Positions 54,938 through 63,941 of a stretch of 64,000 nucleotides of DNA are shown here, piece by piece. The first letter of the stretch is position 1. Each line of letters starts with the position of its first letter. The position numbers and the translations under genes were made by a program. This stretch comes from Actibacterium ureilyticum (GTDB lineage: Bacteria > Pseudomonadota > Alphaproteobacteria > Rhodobacterales > Rhodobacteraceae), in contig NZ_NSBT01000026.1 in assembly GCF_002285435.1 (NCBI RefSeq), positions 553,764-617,763 of the forward strand, in the 5' to 3' direction. The notes under the pieces are model-generated. The model was not told the origin of the DNA. It worked only from the letters and a program-made list of their open reading frames with translations, and did not search any database.

Positions 54938-55308
54938 CCGCCCGAGCAGTTTGCCACCCGAGTGGAACCCGGCGCGCGATACCGAAACCCCTAGCGAATG
55001 CGGACCGTATGAAATCACTCGGCAATTCATGCCCGGCTCGCATCCGACAGACTGATAGATAGTCACCGTGTCGCCCTAGATGGTCTCGCCGGGGTGCAGG
55101 CGTAAGGCGACAACAGGGGGATGGGGGAAGCGTTTTTTTAACGGCGCCTGCCTCGCAGGCAGACAAGCGGGCATACGTACCGCCGAAGTTTTTGGCCCCT
55201 AGCCGCTCCGCAGTCCGACCGCGTGCCGACCGCCGGAAAAGCGAAAGACGGGCCGAAGCCCGCCTCTCATTCGATATAAAAATTTTAGTACACGAATTAT
55301 TATAACGA
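54938..55308. other. gene-free interval with terminator hairpins
   Basis: No convincing gene; a 42-codon frame from 54934 has no support. Hairpins are at about 55147-55163 (GCCTGC/GCAGGC) and 55248-55263. The end is AT-rich (55270-55305). Confidence 0.5.
55248..55263 (-). terminator. terminator of the primase-helicase gene
   Basis: On the minus strand GCGGGC-TTCG-GCCCGT forms a stem with a UUCG tetraloop, followed by CTTTCGCTTTTCC, 46 bp after the primase stop. Confidence 0.6.
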
Positions 55309-57120
55309 TCATTCGTCAGCTTGGGGCTGTCCGAGTTTCCAGCGAGCGCTTTTCCCCTTGCCGACCTGCACGATCTCGCCGGTTTTCGCCATTTCCGCCC
55401 GAAGCGCGTTCAAAGTGCCGACAGACGCGAGGCTGCGGCTCGTCACAGCGCTTTCGACTTTCTCCCACCTGACCGGCTGCTCGGATAGAAATTCGAGAAT
55501 GAACTCTCGCGCGGCGTCGGTCGCTGACGCGGGCCTGCCGACGGAATTTGTCTCGACTCTGCAAACCTCGGCCTCGTTCGCGTCCGAGAACTCGACTGGG
55601 TGCAGAACCGGCGTCCCGTCACGCCCGCCACCGAAACGCTGGAAAATGATCGTCTTGCCGAGTTCGCTGGTATTGGCCTTGCCGTGCGCCAATGCGAAGC
55701 GCGTTCGGTCTGTCGGGTCCGTACCGTAGAAAAGCGCGGATCGGATGCTGGCGGCGAAGCCGATTGAACCGACAATCCGGAACAGGGGGTGCTCCGCCGA
55801 CTGCTTGTTCAAGTGACCAATGGCCAGTACCGCGCACCCGGCATCCTCGGCGATTTCCGTCAAACGCCCTAAGAATTCCCCGACCTCGTTTTGCCGGTTC
55901 ATGTCACGCCCACTGCCCATATAGGCGGTCAGCGTGTCGATCACGACCAGCTTGGGCCGCTCCTGTTCAATGTAGCGTGCCATCGCTTCAAGGTTCTCTG
56001 GGGATAGGATTTTGAACCGTGTCATGACCCGGATTTGGCTGATGTCCGCGCCGCTCTCCAATAATCTGGGCAATGTCACCCTTTGCCAATTATCCTCAGC
56101 CGACAGCATGAGCACTTTGCCCTTCGGCGCACGTTCATCGGTAAGCGGCCATGGGCCACCTGAGGTCACCGCTGCGATCAGCTTGGTCACCAACAGCGAC
56201 TTGCCCATACCGGGATTGCCCGCGAGAAGGGTCACGCCGAAAAATGGGATGTATGGGTAGTACAGGAACTCCATTGGAAGGGGTTCGGTCGTCTTGGGCG
56301 GGCCGAAAAGCGCATCTATGTCCTCGACGTAGTTCCCGCTGCTCTGGATCACGGAGCGCAATTCGCTTGGCGACAAAGGTGCTTCTGTGAAATCGTCGTT
56401 CAGAGCTTCCAGCATGGCCTCAACCGCATCTTCGTCATCGAACCTTCGGCGCAGGAAGCAGGCCGTGTGAAAGAAGAAATCGTTGCGTTTCCCACTTTTT
56501 ATGACGAGGTCAGACGACTCGGTTTGCGACCGCTCATTCCTTTTCTGCGTTCGATCCGGTCTGAGTTTGCTCAGATTGTTGGGCAAATGGGCCATACCGG
56601 AAGGAGACCTCGCGGAGTATCGATAGCGCTTGCCCGTCGGGTGCATGCTGGGCGGCACCATCGCCATCCTGTTCGCGCCGGTCAGGACGTCAATCTCGTC
56701 ACCTTTGAACGCACCACCAGAACATTCGCCTTGGTAGTACAAGTGGTAGCCGCGCCCGGTGAACACCTTGACGGTTGCGCCCAACCCAAGTTGCTCTACG
56801 GCTGCACGCCCGTCATCGCCGTCAACATCGACCACCGTCAGTCCGGCGAGAGATATCGCGAGATTAGCATCTGGATGTCTGCGCAGAGCTTTCAGAACTA
56901 GATCGATGTCATCGGTCGAACTGTGGACGCCGTTTGGAAAAAACTTGGACAAGGGGTGCTTGCCCGGAGATGCGCAATCTTTCCGCTTGCAGGAGCAGCG
57001 CCCGTCTTTTCCAATGCCGTATGTCAGGACGACCTTCCGACCTGCGCCTATCTGTGCCTTGGCGGCCGTCAGGGTCTTTTGAGAGCGCATCAGTTTTGAC
57101 ACGCGAAATTGCTGTCGCAT
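55309..57120 (-). CDS. bifunctional primase-polymerase / RepA-like helicase
   Basis: A 603-residue replication protein. The N-terminal prim-pol part has CSCKRKDCASPGKHPL, VVDVDGDDG (metal Asp98 and Asp100) and VFTGRGYHLYYQ. Residues about 280-550 form a RecA/AAA-like RepA helicase with Walker A GNPGMGKS (301-308), Walker B KLVVIDTLTAYMGSGRD and AIGHLNKQSAE. A C-terminal winged-helix-like tail follows. It is the main replication enzyme of the element, as in phage satellites and plasmid-like islands. AAGGTGACCC precedes the ATG. Confidence 0.9.
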   Translation of the reverse strand: MRQQFRVSKLMRSQKTLTAAKAQIGAGRKVVLTYGIGKDGRCSCKRKDCASPGKHPLSKFFPNGVHSSTDDIDLVLKALRRHPDANLAISLAGLTVVDVDGDDGRAAVEQLGLGATVKVFTGRGYHLYYQGECSGGAFKGDEIDVLTGANRMAMVPPSMHPTGKRYRYSARSPSGMAHLPNNLSKLRPDRTQKRNERSQTESSDLVIKSGKRNDFFFHTACFLRRRFDDEDAVEAMLEALNDDFTEAPLSPSELRSVIQSSGNYVEDIDALFGPPKTTEPLPMEFLYYPYIPFFGVTLLAGNPGMGKSLLVTKLIAAVTSGGPWPLTDERAPKGKVLMLSAEDNWQRVTLPRLLESGADISQIRVMTRFKILSPENLEAMARYIEQERPKLVVIDTLTAYMGSGRDMNRQNEVGEFLGRLTEIAEDAGCAVLAIGHLNKQSAEHPLFRIVGSIGFAASIRSALFYGTDPTDRTRFALAHGKANTSELGKTIIFQRFGGGRDGTPVLHPVEFSDANEAEVCRVETNSVGRPASATDAAREFILEFLSEQPVRWEKVESAVTSRSLASVGTLNALRAEMAKTGEIVQVGKGKSARWKLGQPQADE

Positions 57121-57171
57121 GGGTCACCTTGAGAATTCTAAGGGAGTTGAGGGGGGCCTTGCCCCCTCGTG

Positions 57172-57870
57172 TCAGTACTTTGTCCAGAGCCAATCGCCGC
57201 CATCGACTTCGACTTCCGAAAAAGCGTCGAACAGCATTTCCGCAGTGAATGGGGGAAGGCCTGGGCGATGAATCTGCGAGCCGGGCAGGTAGAGCAGATC
57301 ACCTGTGGAACCGTCGACCCGATGTGCCCGAGACAATCCCGCGCCATCTAGCATCTCTGTCATCGCCGCAACTTCCATCGCGCAAGGCAATGGGGCGAGG
57401 AACTGAAATGCCGAAACGCCGACGCCCCCAAAAATTGCAGGGCTTGGGAAGTAGTCAAACGGGTGTTCGCCTACAATGGTCCTGAAACCCAACCGGGTCC
57501 GGCTCGAACGCACGCCACGTTTCCAAGGCACCGGGTCAAACATGATATTGTGGTCAGAGTAAGCTGCCAAATCAAACAGAACATCTGCCATAGCCATGTC
57601 TTCAGCCGGGTTTAGGAAAAACTCCTCCTCGATATCGCCATGGCGTGACACGGCGCAGACCCTTACTCGGTTGCTCGGCGAACAGTCGCCCACTTTTTGC
57701 AGGAAGATTTCCGCTTCAACAGGCCATCCATCGGGTGTGGGGCGATGATGATAGTAGTGTTGAATCCACCCCTTGTGGATCGATTTTCGCCATCCGTAGC
57801 CGTCGGATTTTGCCTTGAACTCGGTTTCGGAAAGCAGCACTGGAGGCTGCGTAGAACGCATGGTTTCCAT
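57172..57870 (-). CDS. hypothetical protein of the satellite replication module
   Basis: A 232-residue soluble protein of unknown family, with Trp- and Tyr-rich N-terminus (GYGWRKSIHKGWIQHYYHHRP) and a central FDPVPWKRGVRSSRTRLGFRTIVG segment. GGAG lies 7 bp before the ATG. It is between AlpA and the primase and probably co-transcribed; no function is assigned. Confidence 0.75.
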   Translation of the reverse strand: METMRSTQPPVLLSETEFKAKSDGYGWRKSIHKGWIQHYYHHRPTPDGWPVEAEIFLQKVGDCSPSNRVRVCAVSRHGDIEEEFFLNPAEDMAMADVLFDLAAYSDHNIMFDPVPWKRGVRSSRTRLGFRTIVGEHPFDYFPSPAIFGGVGVSAFQFLAPLPCAMEVAAMTEMLDGAGLSRAHRVDGSTGDLLYLPGSQIHRPGLPPFTAEMLFDAFSEVEVDGGDWLWTKY

Positions 57871-57915
57871 CGGGAAACTCCTTTTCTATGATTTTGGTTT
57901 TTGGCTGAACGCGGG

Positions 57916-58140
57916 TCAGTAGTCGGCGTAGTGCGTCCGAGCACGCTCTTGGTCGCGCTCGGTAAGCCAATCGCTTAGTTCTGACATGAGCCATGCGACG
58001 GTGGTACCGCCAATGCGCACGCGACGTGGGAAACGCCCACGCGCCTCAAGCCTCAACAACGTTGTGTTGCTCAGAGTGATGCCCATACGCTTCAAGTCGT
58101 CGCGCGTGGCCAAGGTTTTCCCAAGTATTTCGTCTGTCAT
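57916..58140 (-). CDS. AlpA-like DNA-binding regulator
   Basis: A 74-residue MerR/AlpA-type winged-helix protein: TRDDLKRMGITLSNTTLLRLEARGRFPRRVRIGGTTVAWLMSELSDWLTER. AlpA proteins regulate integrase or excision genes in satellites. AAAGGGA precedes the ATG at 58140; the longer frame from 58191 is less likely. It lies between the integrase side and the primase. Confidence 0.85.
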   Translation of the reverse strand: MTDEILGKTLATRDDLKRMGITLSNTTLLRLEARGRFPRRVRIGGTTVAWLMSELSDWLTERDQERARTHYADY

Positions 58141-58253
58141 CTTTTTCCCTTTCATGTGGAAGGGAACCGGTTCCTGAGAAGACATTGGCACAGATGAAAA
58201 AGATCAGGAAATCAATTGCATGAACGAAAATAGGTCAAGTACAGACGTTCTGT

Positions 58254-58988
58254 TCAATCGTCTAAGCGATAGTCGGAAACTGCTGTTTGAATCTGCCTGT
58301 TTAGGTTTTCGAGCTTCGTGGGGTCCTTTGCGAACTTTGAGTAATAGGCAGCAAGAAGCGGGCGCGCTGACACCCGTATGAACTCGGGGTATTCGCCATC
58401 AATTTTACCTTCTGACGCCGAGCGCTTCACATTCTCAAGGCCCCGAATATCGATGAAGATTTCGGTCAGACCGTTGACAACTGCCTGCATCGTTTCTGCA
58501 TGAGCGGTTGCTTCTCCAACACCCTTCGGCGTGCCGCGGACTGCCTGAACCAGCTCAAGTAGGTTCGACATGGCGGCATTGGCTTCCTGTACCCGGAGCC
58601 GCATTTCTGAGGCTGGTACAAATCGGGAGGATTTTCTCTTGCCGGAGCGAATAACCACAGATGACAACAGATCATCAGAGTCGGCCAAAACCGCCATCAA
58701 ACGGCGGGACAAATCATCGGTCTTTGCGGCCCAAGCATATTTCTGTGCCTGTGTCGCGGCTCCGCCCACGAAATCGAAAACGGACAGCAGGTACTCGGCG
58801 GTCGCTGCAAGTTGGAGCCGAAGTTCCTCAACGTCGGCTGAACTCTCAAGGCGTATCGTCTCTGCGATCTCGACCGCCGACTCGTTGGTGTAGATATCGG
58901 ACCAAGGATTGTGGCCGGGCGGAAACTTCTTGCTGGCATCTCCAACCCAACGCTCAGGCGTGATGTCGCCTTTCAAGTTGCTGAGCAT
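58254..58988 (-). CDS. hypothetical helical protein downstream of integrase
   Basis: A 244-residue protein, mostly alpha-helical (AETIRLESSADVEELRLQLAATAEYLLSVFDFVGGAATQAQKYAWAAKTDDLSRRL), without recognised family. It overlaps the integrase 3' end by 35 bp and follows on the same strand. No clear ribosome site is seen, so the start at 58988 is uncertain. Confidence 0.65.
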   Translation of the reverse strand: MLSNLKGDITPERWVGDASKKFPPGHNPWSDIYTNESAVEIAETIRLESSADVEELRLQLAATAEYLLSVFDFVGGAATQAQKYAWAAKTDDLSRRLMAVLADSDDLLSSVVIRSGKRKSSRFVPASEMRLRVQEANAAMSNLLELVQAVRGTPKGVGEATAHAETMQAVVNGLTEIFIDIRGLENVKRSASEGKIDGEYPEFIRVSARPLLAAYYSKFAKDPTKLENLNRQIQTAVSDYRLDD

Positions 58989-60147
58989 TCTTGGGCGCTG
59001 TGATTTTTTCGATATGCTCATTCCACTTGTCCAGCGCCTCGCGCTTCTCGACCGCGTATGAATAGACATTGTAGATAGCGGCCACGCCCGAGACCACACC
59101 CGTCTTGTGGTTGAGCAGCGCTTCGGTCACTGGCTGCGGGACGCCCAGCGTCGCCATGTTGGTGGACATCGTGCGGCGCAGGTCGTGAATGATCCACGGC
59201 TCCGTGCCTTCGGGCAGTGCCTTATCGAGCCGATCCTTCACGCGACCGAAGCCCGACACGGGCGATTTGCCGGTGGTGGTGAATACGTAGTCGGAATTGA
59301 AGAACCTCGGCGTCCTGCGCAGCACCTCGAGCATCGCGTCCGTGATCGGCACCGTATGCTGCTTGCCGTTCTTTGCCCGCGATGAAGGCAGGGACCAAAG
59401 GCGTTTTTCGAAGTCGACTTCTGACCAACGCATTTCAGCGACCTCGGCGCGTCTCTGGCCGCTGAGCATCAGCAGCTTCATGCAATCCCCGAAAGGATAG
59501 CCTTCATCGCCACAGGCCGCCCACAGTGCGCCCAACTCGCCGTCCGTCATCACGCGCTCGCGAGGCTTTTCCTTCGAAAGTGGCTTCATCCCGGCGATGG
59601 GGTTGGTCTCTATCATACCGCGCTCGACACACCACCCCATCAGGTGCTTGAGGTGGGCCAGCGCGCGGTTCGCACTGACCGGCGCGGATTTGTGGATCAC
59701 GTCGCAGGCTTTCACGACATCGGCGCGTCTGATCTCGTCGATCCGTTTGCCATGCAGGGCCGTGAACTTCGCCAGCAGGGCTTCCTTGCGCTTCCAATCG
59801 CGGTTGTGAACCTTGGCGTGCTTCTCGATGTAATCGGGGATCACGTCGCCAAGCGTGGGCTTCGTTTCAACCTGCACGCCCGTGCGATCCTCGAACCGGC
59901 CTCTCTCGACTTCGTAGAGAACCTGACGCACCCGTTCACGCGCCTCGGCCAGCGACACGACGCCGAACCGTCCGATGGTCAGTCGCCGCATCTTGCCGTT
60001 GATGCGCTTGTGCAGGCAGAACGTTTTCGTGCCGGAGGTACTGACGCGCAAGACAAGACCCGGCATCAACTCGTCACGGAAGTCGACACGCTTGGATGGA
60101 TCAGGCTTCTGCCCTTCGATGAACTTGGTGGTGAGTTTGCGTTTCAT
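58954..60147 (-). CDS. tyrosine site-specific recombinase (P4-type integrase)
   Basis: A 397-residue integrase. An N-terminal arm-binding DUF4102-like domain (FIEGQKPDPSKRVDFRDELMPGLVLRVSTSG; GRFGVVSLAEARERV) is followed by a SAM-like core-binding domain and the catalytic domain with Arg in LMLSGQRRAEVAEMRW, HDLRRTMSTN, LNHKTG and Tyr in AAIYNVYSY. It would insert the element at tRNA-Phe. It lies about 9 kb from the tRNA rather than directly beside it. Confidence 0.92.
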   Translation of the reverse strand: MKRKLTTKFIEGQKPDPSKRVDFRDELMPGLVLRVSTSGTKTFCLHKRINGKMRRLTIGRFGVVSLAEARERVRQVLYEVERGRFEDRTGVQVETKPTLGDVIPDYIEKHAKVHNRDWKRKEALLAKFTALHGKRIDEIRRADVVKACDVIHKSAPVSANRALAHLKHLMGWCVERGMIETNPIAGMKPLSKEKPRERVMTDGELGALWAACGDEGYPFGDCMKLLMLSGQRRAEVAEMRWSEVDFEKRLWSLPSSRAKNGKQHTVPITDAMLEVLRRTPRFFNSDYVFTTTGKSPVSGFGRVKDRLDKALPEGTEPWIIHDLRRTMSTNMATLGVPQPVTEALLNHKTGVVSGVAAIYNVYSYAVEKREALDKWNEHIEKITAPKNAQQLERRHHA

Positions 60148-60523
60148 GAGCCCATGATAAGTTGGGCGGATGAGCCGCGTCAGGGACAACCCTAGAGGGT
60201 TTGCCGGAGGTTGAAATGAATTGCGCCTAATGAAGCAATCAATCTGTCGCAGACCATCGGTTGGGTTCTCCATCGTGACATCTATGGTGCTTCGAGCCCA
60301 TCCTCGCGCTGTAGGGCGTTGTTATCAGGAAGCGGACGGAACTGACCTCGGCCTGAGAGCCGTCTATGTCGGCAGCCGACCCTGGTGAACGCTTCGCTTC
60401 CTCCCCGCACTGGTGTGCACAGTTTTTCAACAGACGGCATCGCTGGAAACTTAAACCTTGCTCGCGCTCATTCGTCCAAGCATAGTTGCCCGATGTATAG
60501 AGCCGCGACACGAAGAGAGATAA
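60148..60523. other. 376-bp interval between integrase and AT-rich unit
   Basis: No gene is supported. Composition falls from high to low GC across it. I searched by eye for a copy of the tRNA-Phe 3' end and found none. It must hold the promoters of the integrase and of the divergent unit. Confidence 0.5.
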
Positions 60524-60892
60524 ATGTCAAACGACAACTTCGATACAGCCTTGTTCGAAAATAGTTTAAGCCCGCAATTGATTGAGTTGGGACAGGCCCT
60601 TCAGCATATTGAAGGTTTGAGTGGACTAAATTCCCGACCGCCTGACGATGAGAGCAGTGTTCAACGAGCCCGAACATGGATCATAGCTCAAAGGACCGAA
60701 CTTGCGAAACATATCTGCGTCAACGATGATCTTTTGGAAATCATACGATCACCCACGAGCAGCGAACAGCAGCTTTTAAGCGCTGTTATAGATATTGTCT
60801 CTGCATTATATGCTTACATCCCAGCAGCAACCCTGGGTCGAATTATTGTTAACATAGGTATAGATAAGCTTTGCGGCAATATTTCCAAGTAA
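60524..60892 (+). CDS. unknown 122-residue protein preceding a metallopeptidase-like gene
   Basis: A soluble, mostly helical protein. Its C-terminal part (SAVIDIVSALYAYIPAATL, then IIVNIGIDKLC) forms an amphipathic repeat-like region. Low GC and AT-rich third positions differ from the chromosome. It is 15 bp upstream of the HELTH gene, same strand, so the two form an operon. No family was recognised. A role as inhibitor, adaptor or sensor of the metallopeptidase is inference. Confidence 0.7.
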   Translation: MSNDNFDTALFENSLSPQLIELGQALQHIEGLSGLNSRPPDDESSVQRARTWIIAQRTELAKHICVNDDLLEIIRSPTSSEQQLLSAVIDIVSALYAYIPAATLGRIIVNIGIDKLCGNISK

Positions 60893-60907
60893 ATTGACGG
60901 CAGAAGT

Positions 60908-62614
60908 ATGGATGAGAAAGAGTCAGCGCTGATCGCTCTACAACGTAGTAGGCTAAATTCGCGAGGCGTATTCTTTCCTCAAATCTTTACCGTTGGCAGC
61001 TCAATGTCTCCACTCACCATTCTGGACAGGGTTGAGTCAGTTAGAACTACAAAGTGTAAAATCAGTAACGATGAGATTGAGAGAATACTTATCTTCATAC
61101 ACGAACTTACTCATGCATACACTTTCCTCTCAACGGGGTACGGCGCTCGGTTTCTTTCGCAAATGGCGACTGCCGTTGGTGCGGTTCAAGTAGCTAAGGG
61201 CCCAGTTTCCCAACTCTCCTATCAATTGCTGATACCTGAGATTGAAGAGCGCAAGGTAGGCGATTTCATATTCAAAAAATTTTCTAAGAGAGGATTCTAT
61301 CGATACCCCGAGCCAGAAATTCAAAAACGGCATGAGGAAACAGCTGCAACCGAGCTGCGAGAGGAAATCGATGAACATGCTCGCAACATGGAGCGATATC
61401 TAAAGGGCATGTTCCAAGACTTCAACGAGGAAGTGCGAAAGAACATAAGCATTCGGGTGAACGAGAAAGTCGTGCCAGAGCCACGCCGTAGTTTTTTACG
61501 CTTCTGGAAAGGAAAATTGGAACATGGGGCTAGAGCCAAGTGTGAACTTGAATTCCCGTCCGGCGATGTGCCCATCTATCACAGATATCGACGCAAAAGA
61601 AGTGGCCAGCCGACAAGTGTGGCGATCAACGTAGCAACTCTAGCAGAGGCCATGGCAATTATTAGTGAAATATATTACTGGGAGTACTTAAATGGCGTTG
61701 AGCTAGGGGACGAGGAAATCGATCGCATCCTTAATGATTTGTCAATTGAATATACGTGCTGCTTTGAAGTTGTCTCGATTTACTCACGAGTGGCGGGGAG
61801 GGAGCTTCTACATACAACTCTTGCCGTTCTGCAGCTAGCCTTTGTCTTTGGTGTGTCGGTAGGCGAATCAAAAGAGTTAAGAAGTCGTTTTTGGAGGCGA
61901 AGGCATCGCACCTCAGGGCACTTTTTTTGTCGGTTTGCTTCGCGGCTGCGTTGGTTGCGCGCTGCCAGGGACTTGAACGAGACCTCTCGCCTTATGCGAT
62001 CCCTTTTGATTTCGATTGGAGTGTGGCCTGCAAGGCTTGGCATACTGTGGAACTTAAGCTCACCCGTCTCACGTTTAAATAAATTGTTCAATTTTCGTGA
62101 AACTCTTAGCGGCTCCATGGTCTCAGAGGCTGCGGATAGTTTTTTTAAACAGGGACTCGCGTTAGATCAAGCGCTGACCGAGCATTTCCAAGGAGATGAG
62201 GCATTTCAACCAAAAATACTGAAGCCAAATCTGCTCCGAGATGTTTTAGGAAGGATGCTAAATGCGGTGATGTTTTTTAATAACGATGAGCTTCAGGCAT
62301 TCAATCCCGTCTCGGTAACAAGTGAGGATGGTCATTTATTCTTCAAGGAGGTCGAGGGCTACTTGGAACTTGAAGCCATTAATTCCTGGGGCGGCGCTCT
62401 ATTGGGCTACGTCGGGCGACAGATCGGAAATGGTGAGGATCAAGGTTGTCCTCTCAAAAGGGGGGTTCCATACTTTTGTGGAGCAAAAAATGTGAGCGAA
62501 GATGAGTTTTGCATGCTCGATCCGAAGGAGCCGCCCCGAAAGATATCCGACTTTGAAAGTATTAGGAATGTGTGGTGCCCTTACGCGTATTTGTTGGCGC
62601 CAAATTCAAGATAG
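60908..62614 (+). CDS. putative zinc metallopeptidase-like protein with HELTH motif, unknown family
   Basis: A 568-residue protein. H65-E66-L67-T68-H69 (IFIHELTHAYTF) is a canonical gluzincin-like zinc motif, and TLAEAMAIISEIYY (E247, E254) could give a third ligand. The middle is basic and helical. The C-terminal region has four cysteines (CPLKRGVPYFC, FCMLD, WCPYAYL) that could bind zinc. No close family is recognised. It lies in an AT-rich operon with the 122-residue gene, beside defence genes and the IS element, so an immunity, toxin or regulatory role is possible but unproven. Confidence 0.75.
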   Translation: MDEKESALIALQRSRLNSRGVFFPQIFTVGSSMSPLTILDRVESVRTTKCKISNDEIERILIFIHELTHAYTFLSTGYGARFLSQMATAVGAVQVAKGPVSQLSYQLLIPEIEERKVGDFIFKKFSKRGFYRYPEPEIQKRHEETAATELREEIDEHARNMERYLKGMFQDFNEEVRKNISIRVNEKVVPEPRRSFLRFWKGKLEHGARAKCELEFPSGDVPIYHRYRRKRSGQPTSVAINVATLAEAMAIISEIYYWEYLNGVELGDEEIDRILNDLSIEYTCCFEVVSIYSRVAGRELLHTTLAVLQLAFVFGVSVGESKELRSRFWRRRHRTSGHFFCRFASRLRWLRAARDLNETSRLMRSLLISIGVWPARLGILWNLSSPVSRLNKLFNFRETLSGSMVSEAADSFFKQGLALDQALTEHFQGDEAFQPKILKPNLLRDVLGRMLNAVMFFNNDELQAFNPVSVTSEDGHLFFKEVEGYLELEAINSWGGALLGYVGRQIGNGEDQGCPLKRGVPYFCGAKNVSEDEFCMLDPKEPPRKISDFESIRNVWCPYAYLLAPNSR

Positions 62615-62841
62615 CGTGCGGGGTTCAGATGCTGCAAGATGGCATTTCGATAATTGACAGATAATGATGTATTGATATGGAGAAAGTAGTGGAATCCCCC
62701 TAAGTGTGCGCGATTTTGCCGCGCTTGGTAAGAAACGTTCGTCGCGTGGTTATGTATTAGTAATTGCCTTCTCCGTGACCTGAGACCCGTTTTCTCCTCC
62801 AGTTTGAGGTAGAGTTCGCCCCAACAAAGGAGACGAACAGA

Positions 62842-63108
62842 ATGAAGAGATCACGGTTTAACGAAGAGCAGATCATCGCGATCCTGAAGCAGCAGGAGGG
62901 CGGCGTTTCGACGGCTGATGTATGCCGCGAGCATGGGATCAGCTCGGCCACGTTCTACAAATGGAAGGCGAAGTTCAGCGGCCTCGAAGTGTCGGACGCC
63001 AAGAGGCTGAAGTCGCTGGAGGACGAGAACTCGAAGCTGAAGAAGCTGTTGGCCGAGCAGATGCTGGACAACGCGATGTTGAAGGATGTCGCCTCGCGAA
63101 AGTGGTGA
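62842..63108 (+). CDS. IS3-family transposase OrfA
   Basis: An 88-residue helix-turn-helix protein of the IS3 OrfA type: [41 protein letters not shown], then a leucine-zipper-like tail [25 protein letters not shown]. It overlaps orfB in another frame. Confidence 0.93.
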   Translation: MKRSRFNEEQIIAILKQQEGGVSTADVCREHGISSATFYKWKAKFSGLEVSDAKRLKSLEDENSKLKKLLAEQMLDNAMLKDVASRKW

Positions 63109-63941
63109 CGCCCGGCGCGAAGCGGGATGCTGTGGCGCACTTGTGCAAAGAGCACGAGGTAAGCCAGCGGCGGGCGTGTTCTGTTCTTGGCGTTGATCGG
63201 TCGAGTGTGCGGTATCAAAGCGTGCGCCCGGACGACGCGGGTCTGCGCAAGGCAATGAAGGCAGTGGCTGCTGAGCGTCGCCGGTTCGGATATCGCCATG
63301 TCCATGTCATGCTCGAGCGTCAAGGATGGCAGGTGAACCAAAAGAAGCTGAGGCGGCTATATCGTGAAGAGAAGCTGCAAGTCCGCAAGCGAGGTGGTCG
63401 AAAGCGTGCTCTCGGAACGCGAAGGCCAATGCTGATGCCGGAACGCCCCAATGAACGCTGGAGCTTGGACTTCATGTCTGACGCCTTCACAGATGGGCGA
63501 CGGTTCCGGGTGCTCGCCATCGTAGACGACTTCAGCCGCGAATGCTTGGCGCTCGTCGCCGATACGTCGCTCTCCGGTCTGCGTGTCACGCGTGAACTGA
63601 CGGCGATCATGGCGCGGCGTGGACGTCCCAGAACGATTGTCAGCGACAACGGGACGGAACTGACCAGTATGGCGGTGCTCAGATGGTGCCAGGAGACACG
63701 GATCGACTGGCATTATATCGCACCGGGAAAGCCTATGCAGAACGCATTCGTGGAAAGTTTCAACGGCAGCTTCCGCGACGAACTCTTGAATGAAACCCTA
63801 TTCTCATCGCTCGCCGAAGCCCGAGAGAAGATCACAGCATGGAAGGACGACTATAACCGACACAGACCCCACTCATCGCTCGGCAATCTCACGCCGCGGG
63901 AATTTGCGTTGAAATCGAGACTGGAAACCAAGGCTGCATAA
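63105..63941 (+). CDS. IS3-family transposase OrfB (DDE integrase domain)
   Basis: A 278-residue transposase with the DDE triad in [20 protein letters not shown] and [14 protein letters not shown], and the tail [18 protein letters not shown]. The GTG at 63105 overlaps the orfA stop (GTGA); the frame is -1 relative to orfA, so programmed frameshifting or coupled re-initiation would give the functional OrfAB. Confidence 0.9.
   Translation: MTPGAKRDAVAHLCKEHEVSQRRACSVLGVDRSSVRYQSVRPDDAGLRKAMKAVAAERRRFGYRHVHVMLERQGWQVNQKKLRRLYREEKLQVRKRGGRKRALGTRRPMLMPERPNERWSLDFMSDAFTDGRRFRVLAIVDDFSRECLALVADTSLSGLRVTRELTAIMARRGRPRTIVSDNGTELTSMAVLRWCQETRIDWHYIAPGKPMQNAFVESFNGSFRDELLNETLFSSLAEAREKITAWKDDYNRHRPHSSLGNLTPREFALKSRLETKAA

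Larger units (their letters stand above)
51129..62775. mobile_element. accessory island next to tRNA-Phe (satellite-like)
   Basis: Features typical of an integrated element follow tRNA-Phe: a tyrosine integrase (58954-60147), AlpA regulator, primase-helicase, defence genes and a shift to mixed and low GC. No direct repeat of the tRNA 3' end was found before the IS element, so the right boundary is unknown and may lie beyond the window. The limits given are only the visible span. Confidence 0.7.

Noticed and set aside
54934..55062. 42-codon frame overlapping the DUF2628 stop
   Set aside because: It has an ATGA overlap but no domain or composition support; probably chance.
60148..60523. attR copy of the tRNA-Phe 3' end
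   Set aside because: No match to the T-loop and acceptor sequence was seen by eye.
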